This document shows positions 1 to 9,570 of a stretch of 64,000 nucleotides of DNA, one piece after another. Both the position numbers and the translations under genes were made by a program. Source of the stretch: Marinifilum_A sediminis (GTDB taxonomy: Bacteria > Bacteroidota > Bacteroidia > Bacteroidales > Marinifilaceae); assembly GCA_947496465.1 (NCBI GenBank), contig CANMCX010000001.1, forward strand, positions 930,001 through 994,000, written 5' to 3'. The notes below the pieces were generated by a model. The model was not told the DNA's origin, did not search any database, and worked only from the letters and a program-made list of their open reading frames with translations. Every line of letters begins with the position of its first letter. Positions within the stretch are counted from its first letter, which is position 1.

Positions 1-42
1 AACTATCTACTCCTTTATTTCACCTATACAAATATTTAATTA

Positions 43-1395
43 CTAAACAGTTTGCTCTTCTAATTGATGATCTTTCACAAATTGATTAATAATGTGCGAC
101 ATTTTCGGATATCCAATTTCCTCCAAATCATAATAAACTCGGGTATTTGGCTTTTTAATATTAATAATTCTATTCAAATCAATAGGGGTACCAATAATAA
201 CCGTATCACAATCGCTTGAATTGATAGTAGTTTCCAAATCTTTTAATTGCTGATCTGAATATCCCATTGCGGGAAGTATGTTACCAATATTTGGATAAAT
301 TTCATAAGTCTCTTTTAGCTTACCTACCAAATATGGACGTGCATCAATCTCTTCAGCAGCACCAAACTTTCGAGCTGCAATTGTTCCAGCACCAATCTTC
401 ATCTCACCATGAGTAAGAGTTGGACCATCTTCCACAATAAGAACTCGCTTGCCACGAATCATTTCAGGATCGTCAACACTAATTGGAGAAGCACCATCTA
501 TAACCTTAGCATTTGGATTTGCCATTGCAATACTTTCACGTACTATCTGAATCCCTTCAGGATCTGCCGAATCCATTTTATTAATTACAACAACATCAGC
601 CATACGCAAGTTAACTTCACCTGGGTAATAATTTAATTCAGCTCCAGGACGATGAGGGTCAGCAACTGTAATTGTCAAATCTGGTTTATAGAACGAGAAA
701 TCATTGTTTCCACCATCCCATAAAATAACATCACAACCATCAGGATCTTCTTCAGCAGCACGTACAATTGCTTCATAGTCTACACCTGCATAAATAACAT
801 TTCCACGTGATACATGAGGCTCGTATTCTTCCATTTCCTCAACTGTACAGTTGTGTTTCTTCAAATCTTCAACAGTTGCAAAGCGCTGAACTCTTTGAGC
901 TACCAAATCCCCATAAGGCATAGGATGACGAATAGCGATCACCTTTAATCCCTTATCCATTAATTCCTCAATAACCTTACGCGAAGTCTGAGATTTACCA
1001 CATCCTGTTCTTGTTGCAACAACAGCAATGGTAGGCTTATGACTTTTAATCATCGTATCTCCAGGTCCTAACAACTTAAAGTTGGAACCAGCAGCATTTA
1101 CAATTGCGCTTACATTCATTACTTTCTTATAGGACACATCCGAGTAAGAAAAGACACAATCATCAATACAGTGCTCCTTAATCAATTTTGTAAGGTCATC
1201 CTCTGCATAAATAGGAATTCCATCAGGATATAAAGAACCTGCCAATTGCGCAGGATATTTTCTTCCATCGATGTCTGGAATTTGTGCAGCAGTAAATGCT
1301 ACAACATTGTACTCTGAATTGTCTCTGAAATAGGTGTTGAAGTTGTGAAAGTCACGACCCGCTGCACCAACAATAATGACATTTTTTTTAGCCAT
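43..1395 (-). CDS. Predicted GTPase, cyclic 2,3-diphosphoglycerate synthetase-like
   Basis: A 450-residue protein of the predicted-GTPase family that is often annotated as cyclic 2,3-diphosphoglycerate synthetase. The N-terminus (residues 5-14) looks like a Rossmann-type nucleotide fold. A Walker A loop, ATRTGCGKS, lies at 127-135, a Walker B-like DVILWDGG near 222-229, and an NKMD guanine-specificity motif at 272-275. No signal peptide or membrane segment is seen, so it should be cytosolic. The ATG at 1395 is the only plausible start before the N-terminal fold. It is transcribed leftwards and the next gene is outside the window. Archaeal relatives make a thermoprotectant, but the substrate in Bacteroidota is not established, so only the GTPase/kinase-like fold is firm. 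Confidence 0.75.
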   Translation of the reverse strand: MAKKNVIIVGAAGRDFHNFNTYFRDNSEYNVVAFTAAQIPDIDGRKYPAQLAGSLYPDGIPIYAEDDLTKLIKEHCIDDCVFSYSDVSYKKVMNVSAIVNAAGSNFKLLGPGDTMIKSHKPTIAVVATRTGCGKSQTSRKVIEELMDKGLKVIAIRHPMPYGDLVAQRVQRFATVEDLKKHNCTVEEMEEYEPHVSRGNVIYAGVDYEAIVRAAEEDPDGCDVILWDGGNNDFSFYKPDLTITVADPHRPGAELNYYPGEVNLRMADVVVINKMDSADPEGIQIVRESIAMANPNAKVIDGASPISVDDPEMIRGKRVLIVEDGPTLTHGEMKIGAGTIAARKFGAAEEIDARPYLVGKLKETYEIYPNIGNILPAMGYSDQQLKDLETTINSSDCDTVIIGTPIDLNRIINIKKPNTRVYYDLEEIGYPKMSHIINQFVKDHQLEEQTV

Positions 1396-1661
1396 AGTCT
1401 CTCTTTCTTTAATTTAATATTCAACATTCGGTTAATGATTCTATAAAATTATAGTTTTATAGCTATTATGCTAATTTAAACAGAGCTAAGTTTAAGATTT
1501 TTAAAATGTTGCTTAACAGCGTTAAAAAACTTGACATTGGTTAAAATACACAGTAACTTATTAAGTTTGCTTTAAAAAACACCTTAAATAAGCATACATT
1601 TTTAATTGTACAGACTAACTTTCCCAATAATTTCTACCTTTCGGAAATAAAGATAAACCGC

Positions 1662-2285
1662 ATGAATTTTTTAGCACATTTATATTTATCAGGTAATTCA
1701 GAAAAAATTAAAGTTGGCAACTTTATTGGTGATTATGTGAAAGGGAAAAAGTATCAGGACTACCAACCTGAAATACAAAAAGGAATTATTCTACATCGAA
1801 ATATTGATTATTTTACCGATAAGCACTCTATAGTTCTAGAAAGTTCAAAAAAATTGAAAGAAGGATATGGAAGATATTCAGGTGTTGTGATTGATTTAAT
1901 TTACGATCATTTTTTAGCTAAAGGCTGGAATACCTATCACACAAAACCGATTGAAGAGTTCGTTACAAAAACCCACGAAACACTTATTAAAAATTTCCTG
2001 GTTCTTCCAGCTAAAGTTAAAATGTTCCTTCCTTTTCTAATTCAAAGTCGCCGATTAGAAACTTATGCAGACATAGATGGTTTAAAAACAGCTTTAGACA
2101 TTATGGCTAGAAGAACAAGCCTTCCTGATCAATCAGAATATGCTATAAAATGCCTAATAAACAACTATAATGAGTTTAATGAAGAATTCACTGCCTTTAT
2201 GAAAGACATTCTCTCATTCGTTACCATAGATCATCAAATTAACGTAGCAACTCCAAACGGTTGGCATCTAAACGAAGAAAAATAA
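1662..2285 (+). CDS. acpH: Acyl carrier protein phosphodiesterase (DUF479 family)
   Basis: A 207-residue protein matching the ACP phosphodiesterase family, which removes the 4'-phosphopantetheine arm from holo-ACP in the cytosol. Family hallmarks are visible: an N-terminal NFLAHLYLS, then VGNFIGDYVKG near residues 22-32, LHRNIDYFTD near 48-57, and YDHFLAKGW near 86-94. These His/Asp-rich segments probably form the metal site. Length is normal for the family. It is a single gene, divergent from the GTPase gene on its left. Its last 47 bases overlap the 3' end of rodA on the opposite strand, and both reading frames look intact there. Confidence 0.85.
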   Translation: MNFLAHLYLSGNSEKIKVGNFIGDYVKGKKYQDYQPEIQKGIILHRNIDYFTDKHSIVLESSKKLKEGYGRYSGVVIDLIYDHFLAKGWNTYHTKPIEEFVTKTHETLIKNFLVLPAKVKMFLPFLIQSRRLETYADIDGLKTALDIMARRTSLPDQSEYAIKCLINNYNEFNEEFTAFMKDILSFVTIDHQINVATPNGWHLNEEK

Positions 2286-3663
2286 ACAACAAAATAGTAA
2301 ATGACCAAAGAGAAGATCCTCCATAACTGAAAAATGGCAATGGAATCCCAATAACCGGAGCCAAACCTATTGTCATTCCCACATTCACTGCTAAGTGAAA
2401 GAATAATATACATGCTACACCGTATCCATAAACCCGGCTAAAGGAAGATCTCTGCCTTTCTGCAATAAAAAGTAGCCTAAGAATTAAAGTAAGCAATAGT
2501 AATAATACAACTGTAGATCCAATAAATCCCCACTCTTCACCAACTGTACAAAAAATAAAGTCGGTACTTTGCTCTGGAACAAACTTAAATTTAGTTTGGG
2601 TTCCGTTTAAGAAACCTTTTCCGCTAAAACCTCCGGAACCTATTGCAATTTTCGATTGAGCAACATTATAACCTGCTCCATACGGATCGGACTCAATTCC
2701 TAACAATTCATTGATCCTGGTTTGCTGATGCGCTTCCAAAATATTATCGAAAATATATCCTACCGAAAAGGTGTAGAAAATACTTCCAAAAACAATTAAA
2801 ATAATCCACCCGGCACTCTTCAACTTGTTTTTATAAGTATGAACTAAGAATGGTATTACGTTTAAGCAAAGCGATATTATCAATATCACATAAAGTGATA
2901 TTTCAATTTTCAATCCTTTAAAAGCTAACCATACAATACCAAAACCAGATCCTAACATTAGAATGGCTTTTCCAATGGATTTCCAATTTACTCCTGAAAA
3001 CTTAGCAATAATGATACTTCCGATTACAATTATCAGTAAAACAGTAAACTTAGACCATAGTAAAGTAAAAATAAACAACAAAGCCGCCAATAATCCAAGA
3101 AACAAAACAATTCCAGATAATCCTTCACGATACAACACCAACACAAATACTGTATAAACCAATGCAGATCCTGCATCACCTTGAAGTATAATTAGTACAG
3201 TAGGGGTAAATAATATCACACCCGAAATGAAAAGAGATTTTATTTTATGGATCTTAAAATTGTACTGTGTTACATATCTTGAGATTGCCAAACAAGTAGC
3301 AAACTTTGCAAATTCGGCAGGTTGAAAGCGAATCGGTCCCAACTCAAACCAAGATCTTGCTCCTTTTACATCTCGTCCTAATACGAGGACTGCAATCAAG
3401 AGAAATATCATGAACAAATAAGTGGGGTAAGCAAAAGCCGAATAAAACTTACTCTCTATAATTAATATTATTATTGCAAGAATTGAGGCTGCTCCAATCC
3501 ACATTAACTGCTTACCATATCTTTGAGAAATATCAAAAATACTTTGATGTTCTTCGTTGTAAACCGCAGCATAAATATTAATCCATCCCAGAAAAACCAG
3601 CAATGCATACAAGGCAATTGTCCACCAATCTAAATTCTTTATCAAGCTTACTCTTCTGGTCAT
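2239..3663 (-). CDS. rodA: Rod shape-determining SEDS glycosyltransferase RodA
   Basis: A 474-residue polytopic inner-membrane protein of the SEDS family (shape, elongation, division, sporulation). RodA polymerises lipid II into glycan strands during side-wall growth, paired with PBP2. About ten hydrophobic segments are visible. The motif ARSWFELGPIRFQPAEFAK lies near residues 103-121, and PFFSYGGSS near the C-terminus is the SEDS signature. It is longer than E. coli RodA (370 residues) because of extra hydrophobic sequence in the middle, around residues 200-275. It follows mrdA with a 4-base gap and is the last gene of the mreBCD-mrdA-rodA operon. Its 3' end runs 47 bases into acpH. Confidence 0.95.
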   Translation of the reverse strand: MTRRVSLIKNLDWWTIALYALLVFLGWINIYAAVYNEEHQSIFDISQRYGKQLMWIGAASILAIIILIIESKFYSAFAYPTYLFMIFLLIAVLVLGRDVKGARSWFELGPIRFQPAEFAKFATCLAISRYVTQYNFKIHKIKSLFISGVILFTPTVLIILQGDAGSALVYTVFVLVLYREGLSGIVLFLGLLAALLFIFTLLWSKFTVLLIIVIGSIIIAKFSGVNWKSIGKAILMLGSGFGIVWLAFKGLKIEISLYVILIISLCLNVIPFLVHTYKNKLKSAGWIILIVFGSIFYTFSVGYIFDNILEAHQQTRINELLGIESDPYGAGYNVAQSKIAIGSGGFSGKGFLNGTQTKFKFVPEQSTDFIFCTVGEEWGFIGSTVVLLLLLTLILRLLFIAERQRSSFSRVYGYGVACILFFHLAVNVGMTIGLAPVIGIPLPFFSYGGSSLWSFTILLFIFLRLDANRLELLR

Positions 3664-3667
3664 TATT

Positions 3668-5530
3668 TTAGTTCTTTTTGGCTAAAACTTCTTTTTTCTT
3701 CTGTTCACCAATCAAATCAGCTTCCAGCATTCTTTTTTCAATCCATTTTTTACTCATTGAGATTTCTCCTTTCAGGTATTTCTCAATCATCAAACCTGCA
3801 ATAGGTGCTCCATATCGTGATCCCCACACTCCACTTTCAACATAAACCACCATAGCAATTTTAGGATTTTCTCGTGGAGCAAAGGCTACAAATACCGAAT
3901 GATCATCGCCATGTGGATTTTGCACTGTACCTGTTTTTCCACAAACTCTTATCCCTGGAATAGCTGCCAAATCTCCTGTTCTACCTTCACCACCTGTTAT
4001 AACCATTTCCATTCCATCAATTATAGGCTCGAAATAGTTAGAATCGATGCTAGTTTTATTTTTTACGCGAAACCTTTTGTCAACCGATTTATCCTCACCT
4101 ATTGCTTTTACTATGTGTGGCGTATAATAAAAGCCTTTATTGGCAATTGCAGCCGTCATATTCGCCATTTGCAATGGTGTGATTAATAGTTCTCCCTGAC
4201 CAATAGAAAGAGAAATCATATTTAAGGCTTTTAGATTTGTTCTTTTATATACTCTCTGATAATATTTTAAAGTTGGAATAGAACCAGATAACTCATGTGG
4301 TAAATCACTATGGAGTCTATTTCCCAAACCAAATGAAGTTACATGATTTCTCCAGGTTTCAAATCCTTTATTTACTGATCCGAACTTCGGTGATTCTAAA
4401 ATATATCGAAATGTATTCGCGTAATAAGCATTACATGAATGCATGATTGAATGTCTCATATCAAGCGGAGAAACATGATGGTGACAACCCATTTTTCGGC
4501 TTCCATAATAGTATCCCATATTGCATTCAAAACGAGTAAAAGGACTAATTACTTTTTCTTGTAATCCTATTAAAGCATTAATCATTTTAAAGATTGATCC
4601 CGGAGGATACTGAGCCATCATAGATCTATCGAACAAAGGCTTTAATGAATCGTTCTGAACAAGCGCCCTATAGTTTTTACTCATTACTCGTCCAACCAAC
4701 ATTTCCGGATCATAACCCGGACTGGATAATTTTGCTAATATTTCGCCAGATCCTGGTTCAATTGCTACAATACCACCTTTTTTATTTTGCATCAACAATT
4801 CACCATACTCCTGCAAATCGATATCAATTGAAGAGTATACATCTTTACCAGAAACAGGTTTTTTATCAAATTTTCCATCACGATACGAACCTTTTATTCG
4901 ATTGTATACATCAACCCAAAAAATCTTTTTCCCTTTTTCACCTCGCAAATCTTTCTCATAGGTCAGCTCAATACCACTTTTTCCAATATAATCTCCTTGC
5001 CTATAGTAATCATCGGAACTCATTTCTTTGTTGTTTACCTCGTTAAGGTATCCTAAAGCATGAGCTGCACTCTGTCGAGGATATTTTCTTAATGTTCTGG
5101 GCTGAACAAAGAAACCTGGGAATTTATATAACCTCTCCTGTAAAACGGCATATTTTTCCGATGATAACTGCTTCAAGAAAATAGAAGCCTTACGGTAAGA
5201 ATATATTTTTGCTTTTTTTATTTTTTTATCAACATCAGTTTTTTCAATTTCCAGCAGATTGCAAAAATCCAAGGTGTCAAAAGTTTTTACCTGACGAGGA
5301 ATTATCATTACATCGTATACTGCTTGATTGTATACAAGTAATTTACCATTTCTATCATAGATTAGTCCTCGTGCTGGAAACTGAGTGATTTGACGTTGAG
5401 AGTTATTTTCCGCTGATAATTTATAGGAATCATCAACAATCTGTAGGTTAAAAAGTTTAATAACAAATATTAGAACAACGAGAATAAAGATGCCACCAAT
5501 TACATATATTCGGTTCGAGAAATTATTCAT
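3668..5530 (-). CDS. mrdA: Penicillin-binding protein 2 (elongasome transpeptidase)
   Basis: A 620-residue class B penicillin-binding protein that cross-links peptidoglycan in the elongation machinery with RodA. One N-terminal membrane anchor is present (about residues 9-28). The pedestal domain contains FPARGLIYDRNG at 51-62. The transpeptidase domain has the catalytic SxxK as SIFK (Ser312, Lys315), an SxN motif in HSCNAYY, and KTGT near residue 545. All three penicilloyl-serine motifs are intact. It lies 15 bases after mreD and 4 bases before rodA, so co-transcription is very likely. The tail after the transpeptidase domain is Lys/Glu-rich. Confidence 0.95.
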   Translation of the reverse strand: MNNFSNRIYVIGGIFILVVLIFVIKLFNLQIVDDSYKLSAENNSQRQITQFPARGLIYDRNGKLLVYNQAVYDVMIIPRQVKTFDTLDFCNLLEIEKTDVDKKIKKAKIYSYRKASIFLKQLSSEKYAVLQERLYKFPGFFVQPRTLRKYPRQSAAHALGYLNEVNNKEMSSDDYYRQGDYIGKSGIELTYEKDLRGEKGKKIFWVDVYNRIKGSYRDGKFDKKPVSGKDVYSSIDIDLQEYGELLMQNKKGGIVAIEPGSGEILAKLSSPGYDPEMLVGRVMSKNYRALVQNDSLKPLFDRSMMAQYPPGSIFKMINALIGLQEKVISPFTRFECNMGYYYGSRKMGCHHHVSPLDMRHSIMHSCNAYYANTFRYILESPKFGSVNKGFETWRNHVTSFGLGNRLHSDLPHELSGSIPTLKYYQRVYKRTNLKALNMISLSIGQGELLITPLQMANMTAAIANKGFYYTPHIVKAIGEDKSVDKRFRVKNKTSIDSNYFEPIIDGMEMVITGGEGRTGDLAAIPGIRVCGKTGTVQNPHGDDHSVFVAFAPRENPKIAMVVYVESGVWGSRYGAPIAGLMIEKYLKGEISMSKKWIEKRMLEADLIGEQKKKEVLAKKN

Positions 5531-5545
5531 TTGCTATAGGTTGAT

Positions 5546-6049
5546 CTATTTTTTAAACATTAAAAACTGAGAGGTAACAAGTAAGGTTAAAGAGAAAAAA
5601 CTACTAAAAATAATTCTCACCATCGTTTCACTAAAATTAGCGAACGAAAACGCTTCAATAATAAATAAAAATGAGTGATGTGCAACAACTAAAACCAATG
5701 CATATTTAAAAAACCATGCAAATCCATAATATGAAATTCCAGGATAGGTCCCAATTTCATATCCATCGCGTAAGGATAAATAATTCAACACATAAGGTCG
5801 AACATATCCCATAAATACACAGGCTGAAGCATGCATTCCCAATGTTCCCGAAAAAATATCAACACTGAATCCTAATAAAAATGATAAGGATAGCAAAAGC
5901 CAATTTGGGGTTTCAAAAGGAAGCAATAAAATAAATAATACATACATATATGGATTTAAAAATCCACTTACTTGTATGTTATTAAGTATTGCCACCTGAA
6001 TTAGAACAAGTACAATAAACCTGATCGTATTTTTCAGAATAATGTTCAT
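5546..6049 (-). CDS. mreD: Rod shape-determining protein MreD
   Basis: A 167-residue, very hydrophobic protein with about five membrane segments, identified mainly by size, topology and position between mreC and mrdA. MreD is part of the elongasome in the inner membrane and links MreC and MreB to the synthetic enzymes. Its ATG overlaps the mreC stop codon by four bases, indicating translational coupling. MreD sequences diverge strongly between phyla, so the call rests on synteny more than on motifs. The segment GFSVDIFSGTLGMHASACV around residues 60-78 fits the conserved central region of the family. Confidence 0.88.
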   Translation of the reverse strand: MNIILKNTIRFIVLVLIQVAILNNIQVSGFLNPYMYVLFILLLPFETPNWLLLSLSFLLGFSVDIFSGTLGMHASACVFMGYVRPYVLNYLSLRDGYEIGTYPGISYYGFAWFFKYALVLVVAHHSFLFIIEAFSFANFSETMVRIIFSSFFSLTLLVTSQFLMFKK

Positions 6050-6873
6050 TCTACAACTCCTTCCTCAAGTTCTATTCTTTCCTCTTTCAATAAATCACCA
6101 ATTACCTTTACATAGGAAAGACTCTTAAAATCATTCGACAGAAGAACTTTAACTTCCTGGAAATTACTTCCCGAAGAAGTCAGTACTTCATCAATTATTC
6201 CCAATGTCAAACCTTCAGGAAACGTCGAAGAAAATCCACTGGTTACTATGGTATCTCCTTTTCGCACCTGTACATGAAAAGGAATATCCAATAAAAGTGC
6301 TTTTCGGTAGTCTTTTCCATCCCAGCTCAATGAGCCAAAATAGTCGTTCTTCTTAATTTTAGCCGATATTTTTATCCTGCTATTTAATAAAGAAATAACC
6401 GAAGAATAATTTTCAGATACACTTTTTACAACTCCAACAACTCCATTAGCAGTAACAACTCCCATATCAGATTCAATTCCATGAATCCGACCTTTATTAA
6501 GTGTAATATAATTCAATTGTTTATTTACAGAGTTATTAATGATTTTAGCAGTACGATAAATATATTGCTGACGATACAATGTATCCGAATACATAAAAGA
6601 AGAATCAACAGATGATTTAAATGAAGATCCTAACAAATTATTCAATTTCGCATTCTCTCTGCTTAATTCCTCGTTTGTTTTTGCCAGTGACAAATAATCA
6701 ATAACAGATGATACTTTTTCGTAAATACCACCACTAATAGAATTACTTGAATTCAGGAATTGAGATTTTTGATAGTTATTGTAGTTAACCAACAATAACA
6801 AACAAAATAATTCGAACACAATAAATAAAATCGTAAAATGAAATCGTACGATAAAATGTAACAGATTCTTCAT
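6046..6873 (-). CDS. mreC: Rod shape-determining protein MreC
   Basis: A 275-residue bitopic protein: a short cytoplasmic tail, one membrane segment (about residues 10-30), a short coiled coil (about 55-80), then a periplasmic beta-rich domain. Within that domain KGRIHGIESDMGVVTANGVVG and RKGDTIVTSGFSSTFPEGLTLG resemble the repeated MreC beta-barrel segments. MreC scaffolds PBP2 and RodA in the periplasm. It follows mreB after 43 bases and overlaps mreD by four bases. Length and domain order are normal for the family. Confidence 0.93.
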   Translation of the reverse strand: MKNLLHFIVRFHFTILFIVFELFCLLLLVNYNNYQKSQFLNSSNSISGGIYEKVSSVIDYLSLAKTNEELSRENAKLNNLLGSSFKSSVDSSFMYSDTLYRQQYIYRTAKIINNSVNKQLNYITLNKGRIHGIESDMGVVTANGVVGVVKSVSENYSSVISLLNSRIKISAKIKKNDYFGSLSWDGKDYRKALLLDIPFHVQVRKGDTIVTSGFSSTFPEGLTLGIIDEVLTSSGSNFQEVKVLLSNDFKSLSYVKVIGDLLKEERIELEEGVVE

Positions 6874-6916
6874 TCGAAAATCAATTCCTTTAAACTTATA
6901 AAAGTTTCACTCCTGA

Positions 6917-7939
6917 TTATCTTCTCAGGAATGAAAACTTATCTACATTTTTTAGAGCAATACCAGTACCACGTGCAACCGCTCTTAACGGATCTTCAGC
7001 AATATGGAATGGTATATTAATTTTATCGGTCAATCGTTTATCTAAACCACGAAGTAAAGCTCCACCACCAGCAAGATAAATACCTCTGTTCACAATATCA
7101 GCATACAATTCAGGAGGCGTTTGCTCCAATGCACTTAAAATTGCAATCTCAATTTTAGAAATCGATTTTTCAAGGCAGTGTGCAATTTCCTGGTATGAAA
7201 CAGGCACTTCAATTGGAAGAGCTGTCATTTGATTCGGTCCCTGAACACGAAAATCTGTTGGAGGTTCTTCAAGCTCTGACAAAGCAGAACCAACATGAAT
7301 CTTAATTTCCTCAGCTGTTCTTTCTCCAATTTTAATATTGTGTTGATGACGCATGTACTCTTGAATATCAATAGTTAAATCATCACCCGCAATACGAATC
7401 GATTTGTTGGTAACAATACCTCCAAGCGAAATCACTGCAATTTCAGTAGTACCACCACCTATATCAACCACCATGTTACCTTCTGGTGCTTCAACATCAA
7501 TACCAATACCGATAGCTGCAGCCATTGGCTCATAAATCATATACACATCACGACCACCAGCATGTTCCGATGAATCACGAACTGCACGCATTTCAACCTC
7601 GGTACTACCCGATGGAATACACACAACAATTCTTAACGAAGGAGGAAATAAGCGAGGTTTCTTATTGATCATTTTGATCATCCCGCGAATCATTTGCTCA
7701 GCCGCATTAAAGTCGGCAATCACCCCATCCCTTAAAGGACGAATGGTTTTCAAATCTTCGTGAGTTTTACCTTGCATTTGACGAGCTTTCTCGCCTATCG
7801 CAACCATTTTCTCGGTGCGGCGGTCTAGAGCTACTATCGATGGTTCATCTACTACAATTTTATCATTGCTGATAATAATTGTGTTAGCTGTACCTAAATC
7901 GATGGCAATCTCCTGTGTTAAAAATGAAAAAAATCCCAT
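6917..7939 (-). CDS. mreB: Rod shape-determining actin MreB
   Basis: A 340-residue bacterial actin that forms membrane-associated filaments and orients lateral wall synthesis. Nucleotide-binding motifs are visible: phosphate-1 loop DLGTANTII at about 14-22, phosphate-2 segment DIGGGTTEIAVISLGG near 158-173, and the adenosine segment LAGGGALLRGLD near 289-300. It opens the shape operon mreB-mreC-mreD-mrdA-rodA, directly downstream of purH but separated from it by a strong hairpin at 7980-8011. The operon therefore probably has its own promoter or relies on readthrough; no clear -7 element was found in the short gap. Confidence 0.97.
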   Translation of the reverse strand: MGFFSFLTQEIAIDLGTANTIIISNDKIVVDEPSIVALDRRTEKMVAIGEKARQMQGKTHEDLKTIRPLRDGVIADFNAAEQMIRGMIKMINKKPRLFPPSLRIVVCIPSGSTEVEMRAVRDSSEHAGGRDVYMIYEPMAAAIGIGIDVEAPEGNMVVDIGGGTTEIAVISLGGIVTNKSIRIAGDDLTIDIQEYMRHQHNIKIGERTAEEIKIHVGSALSELEEPPTDFRVQGPNQMTALPIEVPVSYQEIAHCLEKSISKIEIAILSALEQTPPELYADIVNRGIYLAGGGALLRGLDKRLTDKINIPFHIAEDPLRAVARGTGIALKNVDKFSFLRR

Positions 7940-7968
7940 ATGGTAGCTGTATCTCTGTTATCTTATTT

Positions 7969-8018
7969 AAAAATGCCAATTCGGATATGAAAAGTACTTC
8001 TCATATCCGAACAAGGCA
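7969..8018 (-). terminator. Intrinsic terminator between purH and mreB
   Basis: On the minus strand an 11-bp perfect stem (TTCGGATATGA with TCATATCCGAA, 7980-8011) is extended by TGCC/GGCA. It is followed by a run of five T (7973-7969). It lies just after the purH stop and before mreB, so it should end purH transcripts or reduce flow into the mre operon. Confidence 0.75.
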
Positions 8019-8024
8019 AATATT

Positions 8025-9557
8025 TTAGTGTTTAAAATGTCTCATTCCTGTAAATACCATAGCAATTCCAAACTTATTAGCCGCTTCAATAGAATCTTTA
8101 TCTCTTATCGAACCTCCTGGCTGAATAATAGCAGTAACTCCTGCTGCATGTGCTGCTTCAACACAATCTGAAAATGGGAAGAATGCATCAGAAGCTAAAA
8201 CACTTCCTTTAATTCTATCTCCACCTTGTCGGATTGCATTTTCCAACGCCCAAATACGACTTACTTGTCCTGGACCAACACCCGTTGATGTTTTGTCTTT
8301 TGCTAAGGCAATTCCATTTGATTTTGCATGCTTAACTGTTTTCCACGCAAACATTAAATCTTCCATTTCTCTTTCAGTAGGTTTTCTATCCGTAACAACC
8401 TCAAGATCTCCTCCAATTAATTCCTTATCCATCTCCTGAATCAAGAATCCACCTAAAACGGTTTTTCCTTTAAAAAATGAATAATCTGATTTCAAGATTT
8501 CTGGCAACTCCAATAATCTTAAATTCTTTTTCTTAGTTAATATTTCCAGCGCTTCCTTACTAAACGAAGGAGCAACAATAACTTCTAAGAAAATACCACT
8601 CATTATTTCGGCTGTAGCCTTATCTATTTCGCGATTGGCAGCAACGATTCCGCCAAAAATTGATACCGGATCAGCATCGTAAGCTCTTTGAAAAGCTACA
8701 GAAATAGTATCTCCACTACCAATACCACAAGGATTGGCATGCTTTGTTGCTACAATTGTAGGCTCATCAAACTCTTTTAAAGCTTCTAATGCTCCATCGG
8801 TGTCGCCAATATTGTTATACGATAATTCCTTACCGTGAATTTTATTTGCAGCAGTTAATGTTCCTTCTGTCTCTTGAATTTGAGTATAGAAGGTTGCATT
8901 CTGATGCGGGTTCTCTCCATAACGAAGATCTTGTTTCTTTTCGTATGTGAGCGTTAAAGTCTTTGGTGATTTTACATTCAACTTTTTGTTGAAGTATCCT
9001 GAAATTAACGCATCGTAATGTGCTGTATGTTCGAATACCTTTGCTGCTAAATACTCTTTCGTTTCAAAACTTGTATCACCTGATTCTTTTAACTCTTCAA
9101 TTACTTTCGTGTAATCTTCAGGATCTGTAATTACAGATACAAAATTGTAATTCTTAGCAGCAGCTCTCAACATAGTTGGACCACCTATATCAATATTCTC
9201 AACAATATCTTCGTGACTTGATTTAGGGTTTAAAACAGTTTCCTTAAACGGATAAAGGTTACAAACCACAATATCGATAGGATCGATTCCCAACTCAGCC
9301 ATTTGCTTTTGATGCATTTCATTATCGCGAATAGCCAGAATCCCACCTTCAACATGAGGATGTATTGTTTTTAAACGACCATCAAAACATTCTGGAAATT
9401 GAGTTAAGTCAGAAATATCCATAACCGGTATTCCTTCAGCTTTAAATTTAGCAGAAGTTCCACCAGTAGAAATAATTTCCCACCCTAAACTTGTTAATTC
9501 TCTAGCAAATTCAACTACGTTTGTTTTATCAAACACACTGATAAGCGCTCTCTTCAT
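8025..9557 (-). CDS. purH: Bifunctional AICAR formyltransferase / IMP cyclohydrolase
   Basis: A 510-residue enzyme for the last two steps of de novo purine synthesis: formylation of AICAR with 10-formyl-THF and ring closure to IMP. The N-terminal MGS-like cyclohydrolase domain starts with ALISVFDKTNVVEFA and contains ISTGGTSAKF. The C-terminal transformylase domain contains TKHANPCGIGSG, with the catalytic Lys-His pair, and GPGQVSRIWALENAI. Length is standard. The ATG at 9557 is preceded by a leader of about 125 bases and a good -7 element. The purH-mreB adjacency is, as far as I recall, common in Bacteroidota. Confidence 0.97.
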   Translation of the reverse strand: MKRALISVFDKTNVVEFARELTSLGWEIISTGGTSAKFKAEGIPVMDISDLTQFPECFDGRLKTIHPHVEGGILAIRDNEMHQKQMAELGIDPIDIVVCNLYPFKETVLNPKSSHEDIVENIDIGGPTMLRAAAKNYNFVSVITDPEDYTKVIEELKESGDTSFETKEYLAAKVFEHTAHYDALISGYFNKKLNVKSPKTLTLTYEKKQDLRYGENPHQNATFYTQIQETEGTLTAANKIHGKELSYNNIGDTDGALEALKEFDEPTIVATKHANPCGIGSGDTISVAFQRAYDADPVSIFGGIVAANREIDKATAEIMSGIFLEVIVAPSFSKEALEILTKKKNLRLLELPEILKSDYSFFKGKTVLGGFLIQEMDKELIGGDLEVVTDRKPTEREMEDLMFAWKTVKHAKSNGIALAKDKTSTGVGPGQVSRIWALENAIRQGGDRIKGSVLASDAFFPFSDCVEAAHAAGVTAIIQPGGSIRDKDSIEAANKFGIAMVFTGMRHFKH

Positions 9558-9570
9558 GATTCTTTTTTTT

